NCBI RefSeq assembly: GCF_039822205.1
Contig: NZ_JBAGBW010000004.1
Span: 31,530-95,529, forward strand
Direction: 5' to 3'
DNA length: 64,000 nucleotides
DNA from: Thermodesulfobium sp. 4217-1
GTDB taxonomy: Bacteria; Thermodesulfobiota; Thermodesulfobiia; Thermodesulfobiales; Thermodesulfobiaceae
Under the pieces are notes generated by a model. The model was not told the origin of the DNA. It saw only the letters and a program-made list of their open reading frames with translations, and searched no databases. Below are positions 1 through 8,491 of the stretch, one piece after another (within the stretch, counting starts at the first letter, position 1; each line of letters opens with the position of its first letter). A program made the position numbers and the translations under genes.

Positions 1-523
1 TAGCCTTTATATATATCTCTGGAGGCAAGACTTTAGTACAGCCCAACTGTGATAGGATAAAATCTTGAATATCATAAATATTTTTAACCTCAGCGGGTAT
101 GCTGATGCACTTATCAGTAAACAGGCAATTATTTAATCTAATCAAATTTCTAAATGGATGAGATTTTTCAAATTTAATTGAAATATTTAATTCTGGCTTA
201 ATCAACTTACCAAGCAAGTTCTCTCTTATATCGCCAATATTATTTAAAACGAAATCATATTTATTTTTAGACAAAAGATTGATAACCTTAATAAGTCTGA
301 AAAGCTCTTTATAATTAAAATTTTTATTTGTGCCCATTGGAAAATTTGCATAATAGATATTATTTACATAAGGATTCTTTTCAAAAATTTCTTTAAAATC
401 ATATCTAGTTAAGAGGTCAATCTTATAATCAGAAAAATTATTCCCAAAAGAGTTTATCAGAGAGGTAGAGATTATAGCATCGCCAAAATTTCTGGCTGAA
501 ATTATCAAAATTCTTTTATTCAT
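1..523 (-). CDS. Glycosyltransferase family 9 (heptosyltransferase-like), partial
   Basis: A reading frame begins with ATG at 523 and runs off the left edge, giving 174 visible residues. The start MNKRILIISARNFGDAIIST carries the GT9 signature of a first beta strand followed by Gly-Asp and a Ser/Thr-rich turn, as in ADP-heptose:LPS heptosyltransferases. The start overlaps the last 8 bases of the next GT9 gene, so the two are translationally coupled paralogs. The family transfers sugars, usually heptose, onto lipopolysaccharide core at the inner face of the cytoplasmic membrane. The C-terminal nucleotide-sugar half is outside the window, so the donor cannot be judged. Confidence 0.75.
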   Translation of the reverse strand, partial: MNKRILIISARNFGDAIISTSLINSFGNNFSDYKIDLLTRYDFKEIFEKNPYVNNIYYANFPMGTNKNFNYKELFRLIKVINLLSKNKYDFVLNNIGDIRENLLGKLIKPELNISIKFEKSHPFRNLIRLNNCLFTDKCISIPAEVKNIYDIQDFILSQLGCTKVLPPEIYIKA

Positions 524-1664
524 TACGTAAGCTTCCCCTGATTAATTCTATCGACCTATCAAAGACCATTTCAGGCGTTATCATCTTCATACAAATATTG
601 TTTTCACAATTAATTTTATAGCACTTCTCACACTCTACGTCGATCTTAATAATGCTGACATTTCCAAAAACTTCAATTGGCCTAAATAGATTAAAATCAA
701 GCACTCCACTATATAGTGCAACAGTTCTTATCCCGAGCATTGCTGCAGCATGAGTGGGACCGCTATCCAAGCCGATAAAAAGATAAGTATCCCTCAGGAC
801 AGAAAAAAGTTCCATCAAAGTTGTTTCGTTTGTTAGATTTATTAGGTTTTTATTACCGAGTCTATTATACTCTTTTGACTCATCTGGCGTAATCTTGCCA
901 ATTAAAACCACAGTATAGCCTTTATCAAAAAACATATTAATTAGCTTTATGAAATTGTTAATCTCCCAATCTTTAGAACGAGCGCCAGTTTGGCCCACAG
1001 CAATTACTATATATTTATCTTCTTTGACAGGATTGGGAGTTTTCAAATCATAATAGCTATCTAACTTTCTAATTTCAGGAATTTTAATTTTGAAAAACTC
1101 TAAGAACATATTGTAGGTCTCTGTAATGTGCTTCCCATAGGGATATTCGAGCGCTTTGTCAAGCAAAAATCCTGCTCCGCCCACATTGAAACCTACTAAG
1201 TATTTATATTTTGAAAAAAGGTTTATAAACGGGATAATATTTATGTCCCCTCTTACCTCAAGAACTATATCAGCATCTATTTTCGAAAAGGATTTTATAG
1301 CAGAATGGATAGAGTTATCATTTGATCTTGAATAAATTTTTCTTGGATGTTCTAAGACTATTACCTCGTCTACGCCTTTTAAATTTGACGCAAGCTCAAA
1401 AGTGTTCTTATTAATAGCAATGATAAGCTTGCCATAAAAATTTTCTCTAATCTCACTGATCATTGGCGTGCTGAGCAGAAAGTCACCAATGTGTCCCATT
1501 TGAACGATACAGATAGACTTAAAGTTATTCATATCCAGATTATCAAGATTGGCTTTGTTTTTACAAAAAAATCGATACCCAAAAAAATCTATAAATTTTT
1601 TTATAGGAGTCATTTTGGAATTGGGATTTAGATATATAATTTTTCTTGTTATGAATTTATCCAT
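516..1664 (-). CDS. Glycosyltransferase family 9, ADP-heptose:LPS heptosyltransferase-like
   Basis: The protein has 382 residues. The N-terminal Rossmann fold starts near residue 50 with QMGHIGDFLLSTP (G60-D61), and the donor-binding half contains GQTGARSKDW near 224 and LDSGPTHAAAMLG near 299, the D-S-G-P-T-H motif of the family. The C-terminus has a cluster of four cysteines (C-x2-C-x4-C-x4-C) often seen in GT9 proteins. About 45 residues precede the usual start, so M45 is an alternative initiation site. It overlaps both neighbours (8 and 16 bases), forming an operon with the partial GT9 and the upstream GT2 gene. It probably adds heptose or a similar sugar to a surface glycolipid. The exact acceptor is unknown. 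Confidence 0.85.
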   Translation of the reverse strand: MDKFITRKIIYLNPNSKMTPIKKFIDFFGYRFFCKNKANLDNLDMNNFKSICIVQMGHIGDFLLSTPMISEIRENFYGKLIIAINKNTFELASNLKGVDEVIVLEHPRKIYSRSNDNSIHSAIKSFSKIDADIVLEVRGDINIIPFINLFSKYKYLVGFNVGGAGFLLDKALEYPYGKHITETYNMFLEFFKIKIPEIRKLDSYYDLKTPNPVKEDKYIVIAVGQTGARSKDWEINNFIKLINMFFDKGYTVVLIGKITPDESKEYNRLGNKNLINLTNETTLMELFSVLRDTYLFIGLDSGPTHAAAMLGIRTVALYSGVLDFNLFRPIEVFGNVSIIKIDVECEKCYKINCENNICMKMITPEMVFDRSIELIRGSLRNE

Positions 1665-2758
1665 TTTGGTTTTCCCATTTTCCCTCTGATTCCATCACAA
1701 ACTGCTATTAATAGAAATTTAATTCTCTTAAATTTCTCATCGTCATAGACAATGATTCCAAATATCAGCCTTAATACAAAAGAAAAATTTAGAATAAGAA
1801 ATAAATAGAAATAAAAAGTTCCAAAAAATTTTTTAGTAAAGTAAATTCTATTTCTTAAGTGTAGGCAAGGAGTTTGCAAAAATCTTTTAAAATTATTCCT
1901 TAAGCTCTTTCTTCCAAAAAAGGTCTTTATGGTACCATAGCCTGTACTTGCACCAACTTTATGATATATTACAGATTTACAGCAGCAGATAATCTTCCAA
2001 CTGCGTTTCCTAACCATAAAACAAAAGTCATCTTCTTCAACCTGCATAAAATATTTTTCATCAAAAAGCCCAGCATCACTCAAGCACTCTTTTCTTGCCA
2101 CCATACTTGCACCAAATAAGGCACCTTCAATTTCAAAGCTTTTTCTGAAATTTTGAGAATCTTTAGAATTGAAAGATATCCACTTAAAAGAGTTGTTGTC
2201 CCAGGGTATTATTTTGTTACTACCACATAGTGCCTGGATAGTATCTGTATGGTGATAATATATTATTTTCGATCCTACCAAGCCAATTTTATTGTCATTA
2301 TCAAATATTTTCAAAGCACAAGTAAGCGCGTTACTATCCACAACAGTGTCATTGTTTAAAAACCAAAAAAAATCAGCATCGCCCTTCTTTAATGCATACT
2401 TAATGCCCAGATTATTGCCGAATGAAAATCCGCCGTTGTAGCCCGATTGTATAAAGATCAAGCCATCGCCGCTAAGATCTTTCATGCTTTCAAACTCAGT
2501 GTCTTTGTAGAGAGTATATTGAACTGGCTTTGAGATAGGCGAAAAAGAAAACTTTCTAAGAGGGTTGTCAGGATTTACCCAAACGTCCAATCCCCCTTCA
2601 GCCCACAACTTTAGATATTCAATAGAATCATTCACAGAATGGTTGTCAACTACGATTATCTGAAAGTTTGTGTAATTTAACTTGAATAGGCTCTCAATAC
2701 ACTCAATAGTGTCATGCCAATTGTTATAATTTACAAGTATGATGTAAACCTTATTAAT
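1649..2758 (-). CDS. Glycosyltransferase family 2 with a probable AUU start
   Basis: The GT-A core shows FFWFLNNDTVVD (the DXD-like site), the donor loop EGALFGASMVARKECL, the FMQVEEDDFCFMVR acceptor-site motif, and a C-terminal membrane segment. These fit rhamnosyl-type GT2 enzymes. The first conventional start is a GTG at 2635, but the frame stays open to 2770 and encodes VYIILVNYNNWHDTIECIES and IIVVDNHS, the obligatory first strand and nucleotide-binding Asp of the fold. No ATG, GTG or TTG occurs in that stretch. An ATT at 2756-2758 has GGGGAG about 6 bases upstream and overlaps the end of the previous gene, so I choose it. The function as a surface-glycan transferase is secure; the start is inference. 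Confidence 0.78.
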   Translation of the reverse strand: MNKVYIILVNYNNWHDTIECIESLFKLNYTNFQIIVVDNHSVNDSIEYLKLWAEGGLDVWVNPDNPLRKFSFSPISKPVQYTLYKDTEFESMKDLSGDGLIFIQSGYNGGFSFGNNLGIKYALKKGDADFFWFLNNDTVVDSNALTCALKIFDNDNKIGLVGSKIIYYHHTDTIQALCGSNKIIPWDNNSFKWISFNSKDSQNFRKSFEIEGALFGASMVARKECLSDAGLFDEKYFMQVEEDDFCFMVRKRSWKIICCCKSVIYHKVGASTGYGTIKTFFGRKSLRNNFKRFLQTPCLHLRNRIYFTKKFFGTFYFYLFLILNFSFVLRLIFGIIVYDDEKFKRIKFLLIAVCDGIRGKMGKPKWINS

Positions 2759-3041
2759 TTTTCGCTCCCCTTATGCCAAGCATCGTTCTCACTACACCTG
2801 GCGTTCCTGGCGGTACAAGGCCCACTCTATCTCCAGGCCTAATCTTTTCTTTCAATCCACAGGTATTGTGATTTATGAAAACAGCCTCCACATCGTCCTC
2901 ACCAAGCTTTAGGATTTTAAGGAGTTCATATCCATCTATCTCTCTGTCCAGATCCAAGATATAAGGCTGATCCAAACCCCTATCTTTAAAAAGTCCATAC
3001 AACCCTGCAAAAGCCCTAATCTCAATATTATTTTTATTCAC
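2754..3041 (-). CDS. MoaD/ThiS-like beta-grasp protein
   Basis: The protein has 95 residues with a ubiquitin-like beta-grasp pattern: IEIRAFAGLYGLF at the start, a helix ending in LLKILKLGEDDV, then EAVFINHNTCGLKEKIRPGD and VGLVPPGTPG. MoaD and ThiS carry sulfur as a C-terminal Gly-Gly thiocarboxylate. Here the equivalent end reads VVRTMLGIRGAKN, so there is no terminal GG without processing. It may therefore be a divergent sulfur carrier or a non-carrier beta-grasp protein. Its stop overlaps the proposed AUU start of the GT2 gene, although no functional link to glycosylation is obvious. Upstream is a divergent intergenic region shared with uppP. Confidence 0.6.
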   Translation of the reverse strand: MNKNNIEIRAFAGLYGLFKDRGLDQPYILDLDREIDGYELLKILKLGEDDVEAVFINHNTCGLKEKIRPGDRVGLVPPGTPGVVRTMLGIRGAKN

Positions 3042-3203
3042 AACCCACCTCGGGAAACAAGTAAAATAAGTTTAACAAATATATAGTATATAATATTTTG
3101 CTTTAAATATTCATTAGCACAATCTATGTGTATTTATTTTTTAGATCCTAATGAACAAATGCGATACTTAACTAACAAAATGAAAACTTAATTTGACAAC
3201 AAA

Positions 3204-3249
3204 GTGTTTTTAATATAAATTTAATCACGTGTTTTTAATATAAATTTAA
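3204..3249. repeat. Tandem 21-bp direct repeat upstream of uppP
   Basis: Two perfect 21-base copies (3204-3224 and 3229-3249), each starting GTGTTTTTAATATAAAT, are separated by 4 bases, giving a 25-base period. A TTGACA at 3193-3198 lies just before the first copy, and each copy contains a TATAAA, so the repeat duplicates a possible -10 box. Copy two ends about 10 bases before the ribosome-binding site AAGGGAG of uppP. It could be a duplicated promoter or an operator. Confidence 0.6.
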
Positions 3250-3272
3250 ATATTATAAGGGAGCATAAATTT

Positions 3273-4034
3273 ATGAATATTATCCATGCTATTATACTGG
3301 GCATTGTCGAAGGCGTGCTAGAATTTCTACCGGTTTCTGCTGCTGGAAACCTTACTCTTGTGGGAAAACTATTATCAATTCCCTCTTCTGATTTTATAAA
3401 GATTTATGAAATAGTTATGCAGCTTGGTGCAGTCATTGCAGTTTTGATTCTGTATGCAAAAAGACTTTTGGTCGATCATGAAACTATAAAAAAGATAATT
3501 GTAGCCTTTATCCCTACGGGAATCATCGGGCTGCTCGTCTATAAAATAGTTAAAAACTTTCTTCTATATAACGACACTATTACAGTATTTTCCCTCATTG
3601 TAGGCGGCGTAATCATACTTCTCGTCGAATACAAGAAGATTAAACCTTCTACTGTAAACATTTCAAATATCAGCTACAAGCAGGCTTTAGCAATTGGATT
3701 TATCCAAACCCTTGCATTCATACCGGGAGTATCGCGTTCTGGCGCTACAATTGTTGGCGCAATGTTACTGGGAGTTGAAAGAAAGGCAGCAGTAGAGTTC
3801 TCTTTCTTGCTTGCTATTCCTACAATCTTAGCAGCGGGTTCATACGCGCTCTTAAAAGACCATTCAGCTCTTGCAGGGGCAAACCTTTTACCAATGGCAG
3901 TTAGTTTTATAACAGCGCTAATATTCGCAATAATATCAGTAAAAACCTTTTTGAAGTTTATCTCATCAAACAATCTTAAACCGTTTGGATTTTATAGAAT
4001 AATAGTTGGGGTGCTCTACTCAGTCTTCAGATAA
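3273..4034 (+). CDS. uppP: Undecaprenyl-diphosphatase (BacA/UppP family)
   Basis: This 253-residue polytopic protein has the two family signatures: EGVLEFLPVSAAGNL (residues 13-27) and PGVSRSGATIVGAMLLGV near 151. It would dephosphorylate undecaprenyl diphosphate at the membrane, recycling the lipid carrier for peptidoglycan and O-antigen. The first signature is unusual. E. coli BacA reads SSTGH, where the final His is reported as important for catalysis; here the stretch is SAAGN, with both conserved Glu and the Ser-Arg-Ser-Gly motif kept. Some archaeal and divergent homologs also lack that His, so activity is likely but may differ. It ends one base before convergent chrA. The start has AAGGGAG about 10 bases upstream. 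Confidence 0.88.
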   Translation: MNIIHAIILGIVEGVLEFLPVSAAGNLTLVGKLLSIPSSDFIKIYEIVMQLGAVIAVLILYAKRLLVDHETIKKIIVAFIPTGIIGLLVYKIVKNFLLYNDTITVFSLIVGGVIILLVEYKKIKPSTVNISNISYKQALAIGFIQTLAFIPGVSRSGATIVGAMLLGVERKAAVEFSFLLAIPTILAAGSYALLKDHSALAGANLLPMAVSFITALIFAIISVKTFLKFISSNNLKPFGFYRIIVGVLYSVFR

Positions 4035-4035
4035 G

Positions 4036-5241
4036 CTAAAGATGTATAGTCATAAATACATTTAAAACTATACTGACTATTGCAGTAGCAAGAATTACCC
4101 ACAGAGGGCTGATCTTTAATGACAGTGCTGTAAATGAAACTGCTAATATAACAAGCTGTTTTATATCCCAGCTAATCAGAGTCGCAAATGTAAATGTAAC
4201 ATTTATTAACAATCCAACAAAAGAGCTCAATATGCTCATAATAATCCTTTGAAATATCCAGAAATTTTTCAATTTACTAAATATAGGCTCCACTGTAATG
4301 AGAACAATCAAGGCAGGTAGATAGATGCTGGTCATTGCAACCACTGCGCCTAAAATGCCGAATATCACAAAACCTATGAATACCGATACCATACCAGGTC
4401 CAGGAGTAACCCTACCAAATATCATGCCATCGAGAAAGGTTTGAGGAGATATCATGTGAAATTTTTCTACTATTTCTTTAAACATCAGTGATGTCCCAGA
4501 ATAACCGCTTCCAAAAGACACTATGCTTATTTTGACAAAAGTAACAGATAGATTATATAGATTTTTGCTGTAGAAAAATGAAAACAGCATTACTGATGCT
4601 AAAATTAAGAGCATAAACAAAATCGATTTCAGATTTTTAAATACAGCATATCTACCTTCAACAGCGTAATCTTGTTTTAAATTTACTTTAATATTGTTAA
4701 AAAGGAAGAGCCCTAAGATAGCTGAAAGAAAAATTGTCATAAATGAGCTAAATTTTAGCCAAAAAAGTATAGTGCCAATTATAGCTATAAGAAAAGACCT
4801 TGCGTTTTTGATATTCATTTTTCCAATGACAAAGGTAGCCTGGATCATCAGTGCTACTACCACCGTTTGAAGGTTCATAAATATGTCCTTTGTAAAGTCT
4901 GAACCCTTTGTAAGGATGTAAAAATAAGAGAAAAAAATAATAAACAAAAATGAAGGGGTCATAAAACCAACCAGGCTTACAGCAGATCCAGAGATACCGC
5001 GCAACTTCAGCCCAATATAACTGCAAAGCTGAATTATAGTAGCACCAGGAATAGTTTGACAAAGAGCGAGCCCTTCCAGAAATTCTTTATCGCTAAACCA
5101 TTGTTTCTCTTTAACAATTTTTTTATTTATATTTACGATCATCAGCAAACCGCCAAAAGCAGTCAGTCCAAGATACAAAAAAGTCTTGAATATCTCCTTT
5201 AAACCTGGGGATGTAAATTTAAGATTATCTAAAGATTCCAA
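4036..5241 (-). CDS. chrA: Chromate transporter family protein (CHR, two-domain)
   Basis: The protein has 401 residues and two CHR domains in tandem. The first contains LGLTAFGGLLMI, the second KISIVSFGSGYSGTSLMF and GRVTPGPGMVSVFIGFVIFG. The Phe-Gly-Gly and Pro-Gly-Pro motifs typify chromate/sulfate-type CHR transporters. At least ten hydrophobic segments are visible, so it is an inner-membrane protein. The usual second residue of the first FGG-x-hydrophobic signature is somewhat divergent. CHR proteins export chromate, but in organisms with active sulfur metabolism the physiological substrate may be another oxyanion. It stands alone, convergent with uppP and separated by a terminator from the glycosyltransferase operon behind it. 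Confidence 0.85.
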   Translation of the reverse strand: MESLDNLKFTSPGLKEIFKTFLYLGLTAFGGLLMIVNINKKIVKEKQWFSDKEFLEGLALCQTIPGATIIQLCSYIGLKLRGISGSAVSLVGFMTPSFLFIIFFSYFYILTKGSDFTKDIFMNLQTVVVALMIQATFVIGKMNIKNARSFLIAIIGTILFWLKFSSFMTIFLSAILGLFLFNNIKVNLKQDYAVEGRYAVFKNLKSILFMLLILASVMLFSFFYSKNLYNLSVTFVKISIVSFGSGYSGTSLMFKEIVEKFHMISPQTFLDGMIFGRVTPGPGMVSVFIGFVIFGILGAVVAMTSIYLPALIVLITVEPIFSKLKNFWIFQRIIMSILSSFVGLLINVTFTFATLISWDIKQLVILAVSFTALSLKISPLWVILATAIVSIVLNVFMTIHL

Positions 5242-5325
5242 ATTATTTTGAGATATATTAAACCCTCAATTCAATATTTTATTTCTAAATATATTAACAC
5301 TTTATTTAATTTTTAATCACCGAAT

Positions 5326-5353
5326 AAAAAAGAGGGCGAAATATCACGCCCTC
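5326..5353 (-). terminator. Rho-independent terminator of the glycosylation operon
   Basis: A perfect 7-bp GC-rich stem (GAGGGCG 5332-5338 with CGCCCTC 5347-5353) has an 8-base loop. On the minus strand it is followed by six T (A-run 5326-5331). It would stop leftward transcription of the 12.6-5.5 kb operon before chrA. Confidence 0.85.
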
Positions 5354-5376
5354 AAGGTTTTAACATAGAGAAAAAT

Positions 5377-5505
5377 TTAATGATGCCACTCGTAATAGCC
5401 GTGATTGTAATAGTGTTCATGATGGTGATGATACCAATACCAGTCATGATGACAGTTGCAATTGTTATCAGGAGTTAAAATAATCTCTACATCAGCACTT
5501 AAAGA
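5377..5505 (-). pseudogene. Histidine/tyrosine-rich tail without a start codon
   Basis: Directly after the TAA of the neighbouring polytopic gene, the same frame continues for 42 codons to a second TAA. It encodes LTPDNNCNCHHDWYWY and then HHHHEHYYNHGYYEWHH. The composition, 14 of the last 24 residues being His or Tyr plus two Cys, resembles the metal-binding tails of small chaperones. No ATG, GTG or TTG is available. The segment lies between the stop and the operon terminator. I read it as the remnant of a small metal-binding protein whose front was lost, or as a readthrough extension. The chance of a random His-rich frame cannot be excluded. Confidence 0.4.
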
Positions 5506-6771
5506 TTATTTTTTATAGCAACTCAAATTATAAATACCCAGCCTGTGAGATTCTTCATAAATATTTACTGCATGCTCTTCTTTATCAAAATAATAAATAC
5601 ACTGTGAATTAAGGTTTGAATCGTATTTAATGAGATTTCTAACTCCATTTGGCATAGCAATAGAAAAAATAAGCATAGATAATCCTAAAGCAATAATATA
5701 AATATAATTGTTTGATTTTTTATCTTTATCTGGCAAAATTGATAGATAGTTAAAAGAAAGCAAAATAATCGGATATATAGAATATCTTGAGCTCAAAGCC
5801 TGCCAGATACCAAAATGAACTCTATCAATAGCTACAGCAAGTGCAGTAAGCGTCACAGCCAACAGGATCAATATTTGGAATTCGCATCGCTTTTTAAAAG
5901 CTATATAAATTGAGCAAAGAAGAAAGACCAAGCCAACTATATATTCATACCTTGTTAAAACCTTAATATTACCAATAAAGTTTAGAACATAAATTAATAT
6001 ATCAGAGAAATGTTTGAGAAAATATGAAAATGAAACACTTGACATGAATTGATAGTTAAAAAATATAAAATAAAAATATGCGTTAATTAAAAACAAAATA
6101 ATTGTAAAAATTGCTTCTTTATTTCTTTTTTTAAAAAATAAATAAATTACTGCAGGTATATAGAAAATAAGTCCTCCTCCACCAGTCCATACTCCTAAAA
6201 GAAGAAAAAATTGATATAAAAGTGCATTCTTAATTGAAAATTTATAAATTAAAAAATAATATGAGAGAAGTAGAAATAATACTTGATAGTATTGCTGAAT
6301 TGATGCCATCGACCATGACATTAATGTGTGCGTTAAAAATGAAAAAAATATAATCGAAATGGGTAGAAGATACTTGAAATTATTAAATTTCTTTTTGTAA
6401 AGCTTATAAATTACGAAAAATGATAATACCCAGCCAAGATTGCCTATGATAGAAAGTACATAAAAGTTTGCCTTGCCCATAATACAATATTGCAACAGTT
6501 CAACTACTCTATTGAAAAATATCCTGTGTTCATTGTGCTGAGAGAACAAAAGCCAGACTTTCTCGCCAAGATTATTGCTAGTAACGAATTTGTTTAGAAA
6601 TCCTAAAACTGCATCGTAGTCATCATCAGCAGGAATGTTTATAGAAAAAATTAAAACTGCTGCGATATAAATTGCAAATGGAAGCAAAACCAACAACCGG
6701 TAAATTTTATCTCTAAACTTATCTGAAAGACTAAATTTCTTAAAAATATCTCTTACGCACTGCATATACAT
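5506..6771 (-). CDS. Polytopic membrane protein, glycosyltransferase-like (paralog of the 17.4-kb gene)
   Basis: The protein has about 421 residues and roughly ten membrane segments. The first large loop carries NIPADDDYDAVLGFLNKF and LLFSQHNEHRIFFNR, an Asp-rich loop after TM1 that resembles the catalytic loop of GT-C-fold transferases using polyprenyl-phosphate sugars. The same motifs recur in the protein at 17419-19152, so the two are paralogs. The frame can be opened to 6858, but that would overlap the upstream gene by 119 bases; ATG at 6771 (or 6765) fits better. It follows a polyprenyl-phosphate GT2 gene, suggesting it transfers the lipid-linked sugar made by that enzyme. It lacks the C-terminal beta domain present in its paralog. 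Specific function is unknown. Confidence 0.65.
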   Translation of the reverse strand: MYMQCVRDIFKKFSLSDKFRDKIYRLLVLLPFAIYIAAVLIFSINIPADDDYDAVLGFLNKFVTSNNLGEKVWLLFSQHNEHRIFFNRVVELLQYCIMGKANFYVLSIIGNLGWVLSFFVIYKLYKKKFNNFKYLLPISIIFFSFLTHTLMSWSMASIQQYYQVLFLLLSYYFLIYKFSIKNALLYQFFLLLGVWTGGGGLIFYIPAVIYLFFKKRNKEAIFTIILFLINAYFYFIFFNYQFMSSVSFSYFLKHFSDILIYVLNFIGNIKVLTRYEYIVGLVFLLCSIYIAFKKRCEFQILILLAVTLTALAVAIDRVHFGIWQALSSRYSIYPIILLSFNYLSILPDKDKKSNNYIYIIALGLSMLIFSIAMPNGVRNLIKYDSNLNSQCIYYFDKEEHAVNIYEESHRLGIYNLSCYKK

Positions 6772-7450
6772 ACCACTTAATATATTTTGGAAGCCATCTA
6801 AAAAGCTTAAAATTGGATTTGCCCTCAGACCTGTCTTTCCAGGTAGAAGGCACTTCACCTATCCTACCACCGTTTAAGAATGTCTTTACAGTTATCTCCA
6901 TGCCTATCTCAAAGCCGCCAGTACTCTCTATATTTATTCTTTTTAGAGCATTTCTACTGTACATCTTGAAGCTATTCGTTACATCGTGAGTAGGTATACC
7001 TATAAGATAGTGAAGGCTGATGCCTGCAAGTCTGGAAAGAAGGCCTTTAAGCTTTGGTCCGCCAAATTGAGCACCGCCTTTCATATACCTTGAGCCGCAA
7101 ACCACGTCATATCCATTTCTTATTAGGTCAAACATCTTATCTGCTACAGATAAGTCATCAGAGAGATCTGCCATCACTACCAGGACTGCATCTTCAGTAG
7201 ATTCCTCTATACCTGTCTTTATGGCATTTAGAGCACCTTTGCCGTATTTATTTCTCAAGAGAGATACTTTGTAATCACCTAAATTAACGCTTTTTAGTGC
7301 CTTTAGGGTAGTATCCTCATCAAAGTCATATACGATGTAGATTCTGTTGTATGACTTTATCTTATTCTTTATTTCGCTAAGCGTTTTAAGGATGTTGTCC
7401 CCTTCGTTGTAAACGGGGACTACAATTCCTAAGGTTATTTCATGGTTCAA
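6740..7450 (-). CDS. Polyprenyl-phosphate glycosyltransferase (GT2, DPM1-like)
   Basis: The protein has 236 residues. The start MNHEITLGIVVPVYNEGDNI is the GT2 opening, VMADLSDD near 93 is the metal-binding DXD equivalent, and GGAQFGGPKLKGLLSRLAG followed by THDVTNSFKMY fits dolichol-phosphate mannosyltransferase relatives. C-terminal membrane spans are absent, so it is probably a soluble or peripheral enzyme. It should load a sugar onto a polyprenyl phosphate, giving the donor for the GT-C-like membrane proteins next to it. Its start is one base from the stop of the epimerase gene, and GtrA, the usual flippase partner, is encoded further upstream in the same operon. Confidence 0.85.
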   Translation of the reverse strand: MNHEITLGIVVPVYNEGDNILKTLSEIKNKIKSYNRIYIVYDFDEDTTLKALKSVNLGDYKVSLLRNKYGKGALNAIKTGIEESTEDAVLVVMADLSDDLSVADKMFDLIRNGYDVVCGSRYMKGGAQFGGPKLKGLLSRLAGISLHYLIGIPTHDVTNSFKMYSRNALKRINIESTGGFEIGMEITVKTFLNGGRIGEVPSTWKDRSEGKSNFKLFRWLPKYIKWYVYAVRKRYF

Positions 7451-8473
7451 TTAGACCTTACCCAGCTCAATTTGTTTTTTTATCCATGGGATTATCTCGT
7501 CTAAGGCCTCTTCCAGGGTTACCTTGGCCTCAAAGTTTAGAAGCCTCTTTGCCTTTGATACGTCAGGAGATCTCTTCTGAACGTCGTATGGAAATGGCTC
7601 ATCTGATACATATCTGAAGGGTTTTGAATTGCCGTGAATCTTTTTCCAGATAATCTGAGCCAGTTCAAGAACAGTGTGAGCTTTAGAGGTGGATATGTTA
7701 AAGTCCTCGTTTACAGCATTTTCGCTTTCAATACAATATCTGATACCCCTTGCAAGGTCTCCTCCATAGGTATAGTGTCTGAGTTGATTTCCACTACCAA
7801 GTATGTGAAGGGGATCTTGGCCCTTTAGGACCTTTTGGACCAGATCTGGGACTACGTGACTCATAGCAAGTTTTACGTTGCCAGACATAACGCTCTCATC
7901 TGAAAGAGCTCTTCTCTCCCCTATTCCAATACAGTTAAAGGGCCTGATAATGGTGTATGGAAGTCTGTATTGTTCCCATGCTCCCTGAGCAAAGTATTCG
8001 CAGGCAAGTTTCTGAAAGCCGTATGTGGAGGATGGAGGCGGACACTTTCTCTCTTCTCCCTCTGGAGTAGGAAATACCGATGTGTTTTCAAATACCATAG
8101 AGGATGAAAGTACGTTTATCTTCTTTAATTTCTTGTTTTTAAATGCCCATATAGCAGCGTCAAAGGTAGATGCTATTATCCTTTCGTTTTCAGCCAAGAG
8201 ATCGTATGCAAACTTGTGAAAATACGGTATGCCTCCTATCATAGCAGCTCCTGCTACCACCTGATCGCAGTCAGAGATTAGCTCCTTTAAGAGTTCTGTA
8301 TCCTTTACGTCTCCTTTTACAAGCCTATACTTTGAATTTGTATCATAGCTTTTAGATAGCTCACCGTATTTTGAAAAGTTATCTATTCCTACTACCTCAT
8401 GGCCGTTGTTCAAAAGCTCTTCTACAAGATATCCTCCTACAAAACCAGCAGATCCAGTTACAAGTATCTTCAT
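7451..8473 (-). CDS. NAD-dependent epimerase/dehydratase (extended SDR)
   Basis: The protein has 340 residues. MKILVTGSAGFVGGYLVEEL contains the G-x-x-G-x-x-G NAD-binding turn, SSSMVF supplies the catalytic Ser, and STYGFQKLACEY gives the Y-x-x-x-K pair. IRPFNCIGIGE is the substrate loop of nucleotide-sugar SDRs. The family includes UDP-glucose 4-epimerase, UDP-glucuronate decarboxylase and 4,6-dehydratases; which reaction occurs here is not clear. The adjacent gene encodes a UDP-sugar 6-dehydrogenase, so conversion of a uronic acid nucleotide (epimerisation or decarboxylation) is plausible. The gene abuts the GT2 gene and lies 18 bases after the dehydrogenase. Confidence 0.85.
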   Translation of the reverse strand: MKILVTGSAGFVGGYLVEELLNNGHEVVGIDNFSKYGELSKSYDTNSKYRLVKGDVKDTELLKELISDCDQVVAGAAMIGGIPYFHKFAYDLLAENERIIASTFDAAIWAFKNKKLKKINVLSSSMVFENTSVFPTPEGEERKCPPPSSTYGFQKLACEYFAQGAWEQYRLPYTIIRPFNCIGIGERRALSDESVMSGNVKLAMSHVVPDLVQKVLKGQDPLHILGSGNQLRHYTYGGDLARGIRYCIESENAVNEDFNISTSKAHTVLELAQIIWKKIHGNSKPFRYVSDEPFPYDVQKRSPDVSKAKRLLNFEAKVTLEEALDEIIPWIKKQIELGKV

Positions 8474-8491
8474 TAAATTAGCCTCCTAAAA

